From: Salsipaludibacter albus
Lineage (GTDB): Bacteria; Actinomycetota; Nitriliruptoria; Nitriliruptorales; Nitriliruptoraceae
Direction of reading: 5' to 3'
Assembly (NCBI RefSeq): GCF_019798055.1
Contig: NZ_JAHOPH010000027.1
Coordinates: 1 to 50,266, forward strand
DNA length: 50,266 nucleotides
In this document: in pieces, positions 17,601 through 29,321 of the stretch
How the letters are laid out: every line of letters begins with the position of its first letter
How positions within the stretch are numbered: the first letter of the stretch is position 1
The notes under the pieces: model-generated
What the model was told of the DNA's origin: nothing
The model's input: only the letters and a program-made list of their open reading frames with translations
Databases searched by the model: none
Position numbers and translations under genes: made by a program

Positions 17601-18008
17601 TCAGTCGCCGCCCCAGGCGTCCAGCGAGCCGTCCTCGCGCTCGGTGGCGGTCGAGGTCCACGACGCGATCCGGCCGCCTGCCAACACCACCCGGGACGTG
17701 CCGTCCCGGCGGTAGCTGGTCGAGTCCGCCCGCAGCCACAGGGTCCAGTCGACCTCCCAGTGATCCCTGTCGGGCCCGTCGTCGGCCGGACGCGCAGCCT
17801 GCACCTCGAACACCTCGCGCCAGCCACCGTGGGCCAGGAAGTGGCCCACGACCTCGTCGACGCCGTCCAGCCGCTCGTCGTCGTCCACCCAGGCGACGTC
17901 GTCGGTGACCACGTCCTCGATGGCGTCGGCGTCCCCCTCGAAGGCACGACCGACCCCCGCCAGCAGGCCTGCCAGCGGGGGTGGGATCGGCGGATCGGAG
18001 GAGGTCAC
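17601..18008 (-). CDS. NTF2-like / SnoaL-like protein
   Basis: A 135-residue protein with a SnoaL/NTF2-like cone fold by pattern. It opens with a helix ending in AFEGDADAIEDVVTDDVAWVDDD, then LDGVDEVVGHFLAH, and later strands FEVQAARP, WEVDWTLWLRA, SRVVLAGGRIASWTS. That fold serves as enzymes, binding proteins or sigma-factor domains, and no specific function is visible. The GTG overlaps the transaldolase stop by four bases (GTGA), so it is co-translated with tal. Confidence 0.65.
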   Translation of the reverse strand: MTSSDPPIPPPLAGLLAGVGRAFEGDADAIEDVVTDDVAWVDDDERLDGVDEVVGHFLAHGGWREVFEVQAARPADDGPDRDHWEVDWTLWLRADSTSYRRDGTSRVVLAGGRIASWTSTATEREDGSLDAWGGD

Positions 18009-19114
18009 CGGAGCTTGTCGGCCTCGCTGGCCACGTCGTCGACGACCTCGTCCCAGGAGGTGATGAACTTCTCGACGCCCTCGCGCTCGAGCACCACCAT
18101 GACGTCGTCGTAGTCGACGCCGACGGCCTCCATGCGCTCGAGGGTCTGGTGGGCCTCGGCGATCTCCTCGGGTCCGAAGGCGACCGGGAAGTCCCCGTGG
18201 TCCTGGTAGGCCTCGATCGTCTCGAGCGGCATCGTGTTGACCGTGTTCGGCGCGACGAAGGCGTCGACGTAGAGGGTGTCCGGGTAGTCCGGGTCCTTGG
18301 TCGACGTCGATGCCCACAGCGGACGCTGTGCACGGGCGCCGGCGGCGGCCAGCTCCTGCCACTGCTCCCCGCGGTAGGTCTCGAGGTAGGCCTCGTAGGC
18401 CAGGCGGCCGTTGGCGATCGCGGTCGTGCCGCGCAGTGCCATGGCCTCGTCGGTCCCGATCTCGTCCAGGCGGCCGTCGACCTCGACGTCCATCCGCGAG
18501 ATGAAGAACGACCCCACCGAGGCGATGGTCGACAGGTCGAGCCCGTCGGCGTGCGCGCGCGCAAGGCCGGCCAGGTGGGCCTGCATCACGGCGCGGTAGC
18601 GCTGGAGCGAGAAGATCAGGGTCACGTTGACCGAGATCCCCTCGGCGATGAGCTGCTCGATCGCGGGCAGCCCCTCCTCGGTGGCAGGGATCTTGACCAG
18701 CAGGTTGGGGCGGTCGATCGTCTTGGCCCAGTGCCGGGCCTCCTCGATCGAGGCCTCGGTCTCGTGGGCCAGGGTCGGCGTGACCTCGACCGACACGAAC
18801 CCGTCCCGACCGTCGGACTGGTCGTACAGCGGGCGCAGCACGTCGCAGGCCCGGCGCAGGTCGTCGGCCATGAGCGTCTGGATCAGCTCGGTGGGCTCGG
18901 CGCCACGACCGGCCAGCTCGGACACCTGGTCGTCGTAGTCGCTGGAGCCGGTGATGGCCTTGGCGAAGATGGAGGGGTTGGACGTCACCCCACGGATGGC
19001 GTCCTCGGAGACGTGTCGTTCCAGGTCACCCGCGTCGAGCATGCGACGCGAGATCTGGTCGACCCAGGGCGAGACCCCGGCGGTGTGCAGGCGGTGGAGC
19101 GGAGAAGTGTTCAT
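18005..19114 (-). CDS. tal: Transaldolase
   Basis: A 369-residue pentose phosphate pathway enzyme of the long actinobacterial transaldolase type. The Schiff-base lysine is K141 in NLLVKIPATEEGLPAI. Signatures GVTSNPSIFAKAI near residue 42 and VNVTLIFSLQRY are intact, and SVGSFFISRMDVEVD is typical. ATG 19114 gives the standard beginning; the frame is open further but codes for unconserved sequence. Transketolase and zwf, its common neighbours, are not in this window. Confidence 0.95.
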   Translation of the reverse strand: MNTSPLHRLHTAGVSPWVDQISRRMLDAGDLERHVSEDAIRGVTSNPSIFAKAITGSSDYDDQVSELAGRGAEPTELIQTLMADDLRRACDVLRPLYDQSDGRDGFVSVEVTPTLAHETEASIEEARHWAKTIDRPNLLVKIPATEEGLPAIEQLIAEGISVNVTLIFSLQRYRAVMQAHLAGLARAHADGLDLSTIASVGSFFISRMDVEVDGRLDEIGTDEAMALRGTTAIANGRLAYEAYLETYRGEQWQELAAAGARAQRPLWASTSTKDPDYPDTLYVDAFVAPNTVNTMPLETIEAYQDHGDFPVAFGPEEIAEAHQTLERMEAVGVDYDDVMVVLEREGVEKFITSWDEVVDDVASEADKLR

Positions 19115-19199
19115 GCCCACAACGGTAGCCGGACGATGCGGGGCGTCGACCCGCCCCGACGGCGGGGGCCGTGTCGTGCGCACCCGGACGTGTCGTCGG

Positions 19200-19901
19200 T
19201 CAGGACGCTGCCGAGGGCTCCGCCGTGGTCGGCAGGTCGGCCAGCGTGAACCAGCCGAGGAACAGCTGTGCCAGCGGTCCGATCGCGAGGGCGAACGCGA
19301 CCGTGCCGATGCCGACCGTGCCGCCGAGCAGCCATCCGCAGGCCAGCACCACCAGCTCGATGCCGGTGCGCACGGTCGACACCGGGTACCCGCGTGCGGC
19401 CAGTCCGGTCATCAGCCCGTCACGTGGTCCCGGCCCGAGTCCGGCCCCGATGTACAGGCCCGTCGCGAGGCCGTTGAGGACGACCCCGCTGACCATCAAC
19501 GACCACTGGGAGGCAGTCGTGGTGGCGGGCGGCAGGACCTGCAGCGTGGCGTCGACGACCAGCCCGATGACGATCGCGTTGGCGATGGTCCCGATCCCGG
19601 GTCGTTCCCGCAGCGGGATCCACAACAGCAGCACCGCGACGCTGGCCACGATGACGATCGTGCCGAACGACCACGCCGTGCGCAGCGCCAGTCCCTGGTG
19701 GAGGACGTCCCACGGCCCGACCCCGAGCCCGGCCTGGACCATCATCCCCAGGCTGATGCCGAACAGCAGCAGCCCGACGAACAGCAGCACCAGCCGGCGA
19801 CCCATGCGGTCGCGCAGGAACGGCCGCGGTGCGGGCCGTGGCGGCGTGGAGGTGGGGGTGGACACGACGTTCCGGGGTCGACGTGGCCGCAGTGTGACCA
19901 C
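19200..19901 (-). CDS. YczE/YitT-like integral membrane protein
   Basis: A membrane protein of up to 233 residues with about five hydrophobic helices. The segment FGISLGMMVQAGLGVGPWDVLHQGL and the partner GAGLGPGPRDGLMTGLA form the internal repeat (GxGPxDxL) of the YczE/YitT group. Members are uncharacterised transport-like proteins. The start is uncertain: GTG 19901 or GTG 19865 are both possible, neither has a convincing ribosome site, and the conserved part begins about 34 residues in. Confidence 0.8.
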   Translation of the reverse strand: MVTLRPRRPRNVVSTPTSTPPRPAPRPFLRDRMGRRLVLLFVGLLLFGISLGMMVQAGLGVGPWDVLHQGLALRTAWSFGTIVIVASVAVLLLWIPLRERPGIGTIANAIVIGLVVDATLQVLPPATTTASQWSLMVSGVVLNGLATGLYIGAGLGPGPRDGLMTGLAARGYPVSTVRTGIELVVLACGWLLGGTVGIGTVAFALAIGPLAQLFLGWFTLADLPTTAEPSAAS

Positions 19902-20007
19902 GTACGGCCGACGACGTCCATCCGGGGCGGGAAAACCTCACCTCGTCACCGCCAAACGGTCGCCGACCGCACGACCAGGCCCAGGTTCGCCCCACCGGCA
20001 TGGCCGG

Positions 20008-22726
<2,719 letters not shown>

Positions 22727-22892
22727 GGCGGTGCTCCTTCCCCCGAGCGCCGTGTCGGTCCGGGACCGCCTGCCCACTCCCGGAAACCACCGACGACATC
22801 CTGCCCGGTCGGCCGCCGGTGTGCCAGCAGGTGCGACGACTGCCGGATGGGCTGCGGGGTGACGGACGGCCGCCGACCGCCGGCCGCGGCCC

Positions 22893-22898
22893 TACCGT
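22893..22898 (+). promoter_or_regulatory. Candidate -10 element (TACCGT) of the mycothione reductase gene
   Basis: TACCGT lies 35 bases before the GTG start, in the divergent region between the acetyltransferase and mtr. The spacing is right for a short leader, but there is no clear -35. Confidence 0.3.
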
Positions 22899-22933
22899 GC
22901 ACCACCCGATCGACGACCGACCGGCAGGTTCGC

Positions 22934-24286
22934 GTGACCACCCACGACCTCATCATCATCGGGTCCGGCTCCGGCAACTCGCTGCTGACCCCCGACTACG
23001 ACGATTGGCACGTCGCCCTGGTCGAGGACGGGCCGCTCGGAGGCACCTGCCTCAACCGGGGCTGCATCCCGTCCAAGATGCTCGTGCACACCGCGGACCG
23101 GGCGCGGATCGCCGCGACCTCGGACCGGTTCGGGATCGACACGAGCTTCGCGGGGGCGGACTGGCCGGCCATCCGCGACCGGATCTTCGGGCGCATCGAC
23201 CCGATCGCCGCGTCCGGCGAGGTCTACCGCGAGCAGGCCGACAACGTCGACCTGTTCAAGACCCACGGACGCTTCGTCGGCCACAAGGACCTGGCCGTCG
23301 ACGACCAGGTCATCAGTGCCGACACGATCGTCCTCGCGGCCGGAGCCCACGTGCACGTGCCGGCGATCCCCGGCCTGGCCGACGTCGACTTCCACACCTC
23401 CGACACGATCATGCGTGCCGACGAGCTTCCCGCCCGCACGACGATCATCGGCGGCGGCTTCGTCGGGGTCGAGATGGGCCACGTCCTGGCGGCACTGGGC
23501 AGCGAGGTGACGATGCTGGTCCGACGTGCGGGCCTGGTGACCGACGAGGATCCGGAGGTGAGTCGTCGGATCACCGCTGCCTACGGCCGCCGGCTCGACC
23601 TCCGACTGGGCACGTCCCTGGTGGAGGTGGAGCAGCGCGGCGACGAGGTCGTCGTGATCACGGGTGACGGGGAGGTCGTGGGCGACGCGCTGCTGGTCGC
23701 CACTGGTCGCACGCCCAACGGCCGGGACCTGGGAGTGGAGCGGACCGGGGTCGAGCTGGACGGCGAGGGCTACGTGGTGGTCGACGACCACGGGCGGACC
23801 ACCGCGGACGGGATCTGGGCACTGGGCGACATCTCCAGTCCCCAGCAGCTCAAGCACAAGGCCAACGCGGACGCGCGACTGGTGGCCCACAACATCGTCC
23901 ACCCCGAGGACCTACGGTCGCTGGACCTGGGCCCGGTCCCCCACGCCGTCTTCGGCGACCCGCAGGTGGCGTCGGTGGGGATGACCGAGCCCGAGGCGCG
24001 CGCCGCCGGGATCGACTGTGCCATCGTGGTGCACGACTACGCCAGCACGGCCTACGGCTGGGCGATGGAGGACACGAGCAGCATCGTCAAGCTGCTCGCC
24101 GACCGTGACACGCACCTGCTGGTCGGGGCCCACGTGATCGGTCCGCAGGCGTCGACCCTGATCCAGCAACTGATCCAGGGGATGCGGTTCGGCCAGACCG
24201 TCGAGCAACTGGCCCGCGACCAGTGGTGGATCCATCCGGCCCTGCCCGAGGTCGTCGAGCAGGCCCTGCTGGCCTTCGACTGGTGA
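22934..24286 (+). CDS. mtr: Mycothione reductase
   Basis: A 450-residue flavoprotein that uses NADPH to reduce mycothiol disulfide. The FAD loop IIGSGSGNS is the Mtr form (GxGSGNS). The redox pair is Cys39/Cys44 in GGTCLNRGCIPSKM. GRIDPIAASGEVYR, YGWAMEDTS and the C-terminal base region WWIHPALPEVVEQALL agree with the mycobacterial enzyme and not with lipoamide or glutathione reductases. This makes mycothiol use likely, and hence an actinobacterial host. An 18-bp palindrome follows 20 bases after the stop. Confidence 0.93.
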   Translation: MTTHDLIIIGSGSGNSLLTPDYDDWHVALVEDGPLGGTCLNRGCIPSKMLVHTADRARIAATSDRFGIDTSFAGADWPAIRDRIFGRIDPIAASGEVYREQADNVDLFKTHGRFVGHKDLAVDDQVISADTIVLAAGAHVHVPAIPGLADVDFHTSDTIMRADELPARTTIIGGGFVGVEMGHVLAALGSEVTMLVRRAGLVTDEDPEVSRRITAAYGRRLDLRLGTSLVEVEQRGDEVVVITGDGEVVGDALLVATGRTPNGRDLGVERTGVELDGEGYVVVDDHGRTTADGIWALGDISSPQQLKHKANADARLVAHNIVHPEDLRSLDLGPVPHAVFGDPQVASVGMTEPEARAAGIDCAIVVHDYASTAYGWAMEDTSSIVKLLADRDTHLLVGAHVIGPQASTLIQQLIQGMRFGQTVEQLARDQWWIHPALPEVVEQALLAFDW

Positions 24287-24306
24287 GACCAGGCGATCCG
24301 TGCGGA

Positions 24307-24324
24307 CCGTGACAGATGTCACGG
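24307..24324. promoter_or_regulatory. 18-bp palindrome upstream of the ABC transporter/two-component operon
   Basis: CCGTGACA and TGTCACGG face each other across a 2-bp centre, perfect over 8 bp per arm. It lies 20 bases after the mtr stop and 77 bases before the ATPase ATG. The tiny centre makes a poor RNA hairpin, so a dimeric protein site is more likely. The operon's own NarL/LuxR-type response regulator is the first candidate to bind here. Confidence 0.5.
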
Positions 24325-24401
24325 GGCAGAGGTGACGGGCTGGACTGTGCCACGACGGCGTGGTCGGCCACGGTGGTGATCGACCCACCGAGGAACCGAT
24401 C

Positions 24402-25376
24402 ATGCACACCCCGCTCCACGTCCACGGGCTGTCCCACCGCTACCCCGGGGCCACACGCCGAGCACTCGACGACGTCGACCTGTCGGTGCGACCCGGGGAG
24501 TGCCTGGCGCTCCTGGGTCCCAACGGCGCCGGCAAGACCACCCTGATCCGGGCGGCGACGGGACTGCTCGTCCCCGACGGCGGCACCGTGACCGTCGCCG
24601 GTGGGGACCCTCGCCATGCCGACGTCCGGGCACGCCTGGGGGTCATGCTCCAGGCCACGGCCTTCCCGAGCCACCTGACCGTGCGGGAACTGGTCGTCGG
24701 TGCCGCGCTGCGGGCCGGTCGCACCACGGCCGATGCGGACCGGATGCTGGCCGACCTCGGCATCGATGACCTGGCGGGGCGCCGGACCCGGACGTTGTCC
24801 GGCGGCCAGCAGCGTCGACTCCAGCTCGCCCGGGCGCTGGTGACCGACCCGGACCTGCTGGTCCTGGACGAGCCGACCGAGGGGCTCGACCTGGCGAGTC
24901 GGCGTGCCACCTGGGAGCACCTGGCCGCGCGTCGGGAGCGCGGGACCGCGATCCTGCTGACCACCCACCTGGTGGCCGAGGCCGGGACCGTGGCCGACCG
25001 GGTGGCGGTCCTGTCGGCCGGCCGGATCGTGGCCGACGCCACCCCGACGGTCCTGACCGACCAGTTGCCGGACCGCACCATCCACGTGCACACGACCGTG
25101 GCCACCGCCAGCCTGGCGGCCCTCCCCGGCGTGCTCACGATCGACCGCGCGCCGGCCGACGACCCGGACCCGGCACGGCGTGATCGCACCAGCATCGTGA
25201 CCCGCCGACCCGAGGACGTCCTGCGCCAACTGCTGGTCCTCGACCCGGCCGCACATGGCCTGCGTGTCGTCGGGGCCAGCCTCGAGGACGCCGTCGCCAC
25301 GCTCGGCGGCGCCGGGGACGCGCGCGGCCCACGTCCGACCTCCACCACCCACCACGACCGGAAGGACGCGGCATGA
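24402..25376 (+). CDS. ABC transporter ATP-binding protein (drug/antibiotic exporter type)
   Basis: A 324-residue ATPase subunit. Walker A is GPNGAGKTT, the Q-loop is in MLQATAFPSHLTV, the signature is LSGGQQRR, and Walker B with the following Glu is LLVLDEPTEGLD. The H-loop is TTHLVAEA. The last ~90 residues form a regulatory extension of the DrrA/CcmA-like exporter group. An AGGA stands eight bases before the ATG. First gene of a four-gene operon with overlapping starts and stops. Confidence 0.92.
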   Translation: MHTPLHVHGLSHRYPGATRRALDDVDLSVRPGECLALLGPNGAGKTTLIRAATGLLVPDGGTVTVAGGDPRHADVRARLGVMLQATAFPSHLTVRELVVGAALRAGRTTADADRMLADLGIDDLAGRRTRTLSGGQQRRLQLARALVTDPDLLVLDEPTEGLDLASRRATWEHLAARRERGTAILLTTHLVAEAGTVADRVAVLSAGRIVADATPTVLTDQLPDRTIHVHTTVATASLAALPGVLTIDRAPADDPDPARRDRTSIVTRRPEDVLRQLLVLDPAAHGLRVVGASLEDAVATLGGAGDARGPRPTSTTHHDRKDAA

Positions 25377-26170
25377 CCGCGACGACCACCCCCATGGTCG
25401 GGTCCGGCGCCACGGCGCGTTCCCGACCGTCCCTGCCCACCATGCTGGCCCTGGAGGTCCGCGACGAGATGCGGATGATCCGACGCGAGCCGGCCACGCT
25501 GTTCTTCAGCATCGTGATGCCGGTGGCCTTCTTCGCCCTGTTCGTCGGCATGTTCGGCGCCGAGACGACCGGTGACGGCCTGCCCGCCGGCACGGTCATG
25601 CTCGCGACGTTCGGTGCCTACGGCGCCATCGCCGCGACGATGTCGACCCCGGGCATCGGGCTGGCGACGATCCGCGAGAACGGCTGGCTGGAGGCCGTGA
25701 AGGTCTCGCCGGTCCCGGTGGGTGTCAGCCTCGCCGCCAAGGTGATCGCGACGGTGCCCTACGTCGTCGGGATCCTCGGTGCCATGACCGTGACCTCCGC
25801 GGCCATGGGCGTGCTCGACATCACGCTCGGCCAGTGGCTCCTGCTGGTGGTTGCACTGATCGTCGGGTGCCAGGTGTTCGCCCTGCTCGGCCTGGCGGTC
25901 GGCGCGATCGCGTCGCCCAACGCCACGACCGCCATCCTCAACGCGATCCTGCTGCCGTTGGCGATCGCCGGCGGTCTGTGGTTCCCCCTGGAGTCACTGC
26001 CGGACTTCGTCGCCACGATCGCGCCCTGGCTGCCGACCTACCATCTTGCGAAGTTGGCGGCCGCACCCCTGGGAGGTGGACCATGGCTGGGTCACCTGGT
26101 CGTGCTCGTGGTCGCCACCGGGATCGCCGGGCTGGTCGCGAGGTGGACCTGGACCCGGTCGCACCGGTGA
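25373..26170 (+). CDS. ABC-2 type transporter permease
   Basis: A 265-residue permease with six hydrophobic segments, starting with ATLFFSIVMPVAFFALFVGMF and ending with LVVLVVATGIAGLVARWTW. The LPLAIAGGLWFPLESLPDF segment is a typical ABC-2 export element. Its ATG overlaps the ATPase stop (ATGA). Together they form an exporter, most likely for a lipid, peptide or antibiotic. The substrate is not deducible. Confidence 0.9.
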   Translation: MTATTTPMVGSGATARSRPSLPTMLALEVRDEMRMIRREPATLFFSIVMPVAFFALFVGMFGAETTGDGLPAGTVMLATFGAYGAIAATMSTPGIGLATIRENGWLEAVKVSPVPVGVSLAAKVIATVPYVVGILGAMTVTSAAMGVLDITLGQWLLLVVALIVGCQVFALLGLAVGAIASPNATTAILNAILLPLAIAGGLWFPLESLPDFVATIAPWLPTYHLAKLAAAPLGGGPWLGHLVVLVVATGIAGLVARWTWTRSHR

Positions 26171-27318
26171 CCGACGCGCAGCACACGACGTCACCCTCGG
26201 CAGCGGTCGCTGTCGGGGGTGGCGACATGACGCACCATCGGCGCCCCACGCCCCCGATGTCGACGTGGATGCCGGCGGGCGAGTACGTCCACCTCCTGTA
26301 CCTGTTCAACCTGCTGTGGCAACCGTTCTTCGACGAGAGCGCCGACTGGGTCGACTGGCTCGTGGTCGTTGGCGTGGTCGTGCTGTTCGTGCCGATCTAC
26401 GTCCTGGCCCACCACCCCGATCCCCGCTTCAAGCGGATCGCCCTGGCCGCCACGATCGCGCTCGGCACGGTCGCGACGATGTTCAACATCGGCGCATCCG
26501 TCCTGTTCGTGTACGCGATCGCCAACGTCGCGTGGGTCGACCGTCGCCGGGTCGTGTGGTGGCAGGCCGGCCTCACCGGGCTGTGCGGCCTGCTGGTGCT
26601 GGTGTCGCCCGTGCCGTGGCCGTTCCGCCTCTACGGCATCCTGCCCTCGGTGGTGTTCATCTGGGTCATCGGGTGGCTCGTGACGGCCGACGCGCGCCGC
26701 CACGACGAGGCCCAGCGACTGCGCATCGACAACGTCCGCATCGAGCAGCTCGCCACCGCCGACGAGCGCGAACGCATCGCGCGGGACCTCCACGACCTGG
26801 TCGGCCAGAGCCTCACCGGCCTGGTCGTCAAGGCGCAACTGGTGCAGAGCCTGCTGCCGAGCGATCCCGACACCGCCACGGCCCAGGCGGCCGACCTCGA
26901 GACCAGTGCGCGTGATGCACTGGCCCAGGTCCGCGCGGCCATCGACGGACTGGGGCAGGTGTCACTGGTCGACGAGGTCGACACGGCGGCACGGACGCTG
27001 GGCGCCGCCGGCGTCGACCTGTCGGCAGACGTCACCGCCGCCGGCCAGCCGGGCCCGCTCGTCGAGCGCATCCTGGCCCTGGCCCTCCGCGAGGCGACGA
27101 CCAACGTCGTCCGCCATGCCCGCGCGTCGCGGTGCACCGTCACCCTCGACCGCGTCACGGACCAGTGGGTGCTGGTGGTCGTCGACGACGGCGTCGGTGG
27201 CGGGACCGAGGAGGGCAACGGCCTGCGTGGCATGCGCGAACGGGTGCTGGCGGTCGGTGGCGTCGTGCACCGCGACGTGACCAACGGCACCCGGCTGACC
27301 GTGGAGGTACCGGCATGA
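26167..27318 (+). CDS. Sensor histidine kinase (NarL/DesK type)
   Basis: A 383-residue kinase. Four to five membrane helices cover about residues 35-175, without a large extracellular domain, as in DesK-like membrane sensors. The HisKA_3 box ERIARDLHDLVGQSL places the phosphorylated residue at His209. The ATPase N-box is ALREATTNVVRHARA and the G-box is DDGVGGGTEEGNGLRGMRERV. The GTG overlaps the permease stop (GTGA); an ATG at 26227 with a G-rich site before it is an alternative that would trim 20 residues. Coupling with the exporter suggests it senses membrane state or the exported compound. Confidence 0.9.
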   Translation: MTDAQHTTSPSAAVAVGGGDMTHHRRPTPPMSTWMPAGEYVHLLYLFNLLWQPFFDESADWVDWLVVVGVVVLFVPIYVLAHHPDPRFKRIALAATIALGTVATMFNIGASVLFVYAIANVAWVDRRRVVWWQAGLTGLCGLLVLVSPVPWPFRLYGILPSVVFIWVIGWLVTADARRHDEAQRLRIDNVRIEQLATADERERIARDLHDLVGQSLTGLVVKAQLVQSLLPSDPDTATAQAADLETSARDALAQVRAAIDGLGQVSLVDEVDTAARTLGAAGVDLSADVTAAGQPGPLVERILALALREATTNVVRHARASRCTVTLDRVTDQWVLVVVDDGVGGGTEEGNGLRGMRERVLAVGGVVHRDVTNGTRLTVEVPA

Positions 27319-27923
27319 GCGTCGTCCGCGTGGTGGTGGTCGAGGACGAACGGATGATCCGCGACGCCTTCGCGCAGCTGCTCGACCTGCAGCCCGACGT
27401 CGAGGTCGTGGGTCGCGCGCCCGATGGCCGGGCGGGACTGGACATGGTCCGCGAGTTGGGGCCCGACGTCGTGGTCACCGACGTCGAGATGCCCCACATG
27501 TCCGGCCTCGAACTGGCCACCGCGATCCGCGACGAGGGACTGCCCAGCCGCGTGCTGGTGGTGTCGACCTTCGCCCGCACCGGCTACCTGCGACGCGCGA
27601 TGGAGGCAGGCGTCGCCGGGTACGTGCTCAAGGCCGCCCCGGTCGCGGAGCTCGTCGACGCCCTGCGCACGGTCCGCGACGGCGGTCGGGTCGTCGCGCC
27701 GGAGCTGGCCGTGCAGGCGTGGGACACCCCCGCCGGGCTGACGGAACGCGAGCGCCAGGTCCTCGCGCTGGCCGGCGACGGCCTGCCCAACCGCGACATC
27801 GCCGCACGGCTCCACCTCGCCGAGGGCACCGTGCGCAACTACCTGTCGTCGGCCATGACCAAGCTGCACGCCCGCAACCGCACCGAGGCGGCCGCCACGG
27901 CCCGCGACCGCGGCCTCCTGTGA
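27315..27923 (+). CDS. NarL/LuxR-family response regulator
   Basis: A 202-residue regulator. The receiver's phosphorylated residue is Asp56 in VVVTDVEMPHMSG, with the acidic pair VEDER near the start and Lys in GYVLKAAP. The C-terminal GerE helix-turn-helix is LTERERQVLALAGDGLPNRDIAARLHLAEGTVRNYLSSAMTKL. Its ATG overlaps the kinase stop (ATGA). The operon is probably autoregulated through the palindrome at 24307. Confidence 0.93.
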   Translation: MSVVRVVVVEDERMIRDAFAQLLDLQPDVEVVGRAPDGRAGLDMVRELGPDVVVTDVEMPHMSGLELATAIRDEGLPSRVLVVSTFARTGYLRRAMEAGVAGYVLKAAPVAELVDALRTVRDGGRVVAPELAVQAWDTPAGLTERERQVLALAGDGLPNRDIAARLHLAEGTVRNYLSSAMTKLHARNRTEAAATARDRGLL

Positions 27924-28014
27924 CTCCAACCCAGGCTCTACGGTCTGGCGTACGGCCGCCCTGGCTGCCCGACGCGACGACGGGCGGAGACCGCCGGACC
28001 GGGCGGAGGAGAAC

Positions 28015-28449
28015 ATGGACGACTGCACGTTCTGCCGGATCACGGAGGGGTCGCTGACGGCCCACATCGTCCACGAGGACGCCGTGGTGATGGCCTTCCT
28101 CGACACCACGCCGATCAATCCCGGACACACCCTCGTCGTCCCCAGGGTCCATGAACCGGACTTCCACCACCTGCCGCCCGCCTCGTACCGGGCGCTGATG
28201 GACGTGGTGAGGACGATCGCCACCGTGATCGACGAGGTCCACCGGCCGACGAAGGTGGGACTGGTCGTCGCCGGTTGGGACCAGCCGCACGCCCACGTCC
28301 ACGTCGTGCCGATGCACGACTACCACGACATCACGTCGCGGGCCCTCCTCGACGGCCACCGAAACCGCACAACTCCCCGGGAGCTGGAGCGGGTGGCCAC
28401 ACACCTGCGTGGAAGTCTCGCCACCCGCGACGCGTCGGGTGATGCCTGA
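28015..28449 (+). CDS. HIT family protein
   Basis: A 144-residue histidine-triad nucleotide-binding protein. The triad HAHVHVVP has His92, His94 and His96. An N-terminal CTFC pair (DDCTFCRITEG) resembles the zinc-binding Cys set of Hint proteins. These hydrolyse nucleoside phosphoramidates or adenylated compounds. GGAGG precedes the ATG, and a TACGGT hexamer at 27939 could be its -10. It marks the end of the compact core-gene part of the window. Confidence 0.92.
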   Translation: MDDCTFCRITEGSLTAHIVHEDAVVMAFLDTTPINPGHTLVVPRVHEPDFHHLPPASYRALMDVVRTIATVIDEVHRPTKVGLVVAGWDQPHAHVHVVPMHDYHDITSRALLDGHRNRTTPRELERVATHLRGSLATRDASGDA

Positions 28450-28547
28450 TTGCCCCCAGGCCGTCTCGTGGCGCAACGGACATGCTGCCAGTTGACCGGG
28501 ACGGTGATCGCATGTTCAGTGGTCGTTCACGGCGACGAGGATTTGCG

Positions 28548-28691
28548 ATGCCGGCTCCTGAGAAGCGCCTCCCAGGTCAGCGGAACGCCGACCACGACGG
28601 GCCAACGCCAGACCCGAACGCGGACTTCGCCGGGACAGCCTCCCTGTATGGCGGCGGTGATCCGACGTGGGCATGCGATTGGTCCGGGTGA
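28548..28691 (+). CDS. Possible 47-residue small protein
   Basis: A short frame starting at an ATG with GAGGA six bases upstream, in an otherwise empty 310-bp gap (28450-28759). The predicted peptide is polar, with a Gly-rich end (LYGGGDPTWACDWSG). I know no family for it. Only the ribosome site and the tidy stop before the next gene support it. The rest of the gap shows nothing. Confidence 0.3.
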   Translation: MPAPEKRLPGQRNADHDGPTPDPNADFAGTASLYGGGDPTWACDWSG

Positions 28692-28759
28692 TCAAGGACT
28701 GGTCGAGTCGGCGGCGAGGAAGGTGACCGACCCGGGCGAGCAACCGAGGGCGAGACGTC

Positions 28760-29257
28760 GTGGGGAATGAAGCCCACCCATCCGACCTGGCGGCGATGGC
28801 TCGCGAGGTGCTGGACGAGGTCCGCTACGTGGTGCTCGGCACGATCGACGAGGACGGGCAGACCCGCACCTCACCGGTGTACTTCGTGCCACACGGCTAC
28901 CAGGACCTCTACTGGGTGTCGGACCCGAACACGCACCATTCACGCAACCTCGAGCGCGACGACCGGGTCAGCGGGGTGGTCTTCGACTCGACCGTGCCCC
29001 CGGGACCCCGACAGCGAGCGGTCTACGTGACCGGCACCGCGAAGGAAGTCCAGGCCGACGAGATCGCGCAGCACCTGCCCAAGGCCTTCGACCCGGGACG
29101 AGGAGGCCGAGCCTTCGCCGCCGAGGAACTGACGGGCGACGCCGACCTCCGACTGTGGGTGCTCAACGTCCACACGTGGGAGGTGCACATCAGGGCCGGT
29201 GACCCGATCCATGGTTCCGGCACGGACCGGCGGGTGGCCGTCGACCCACGGGCATGA
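28760..29257 (+). CDS. PPOX-class (pyridoxamine 5'-phosphate oxidase-like) protein
   Basis: A 165-residue split-barrel flavin-binding protein. VVLGTIDEDGQTRTSPVYFVPHGYQDLYWVSDPNTHHSRNL matches the PPOX family opening, in which Arg and Thr bind FMN or F420 phosphate; RAVYVTGTAKEV is the next conserved block. Actinobacterial members often use F420, but the cofactor cannot be read here. GTG start, no close operon partner. A hairpin repeat lies 64 bases after its stop. Confidence 0.85.
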   Translation: MGNEAHPSDLAAMAREVLDEVRYVVLGTIDEDGQTRTSPVYFVPHGYQDLYWVSDPNTHHSRNLERDDRVSGVVFDSTVPPGPRQRAVYVTGTAKEVQADEIAQHLPKAFDPGRGGRAFAAEELTGDADLRLWVLNVHTWEVHIRAGDPIHGSGTDRRVAVDPRA

Positions 29258-29321
29258 GACGAGGACCCTGATCGCCCAGAGCCCCCCGGGCTCGCCGCTG
29301 CCGCGGAAGCGCCGGAACCAT

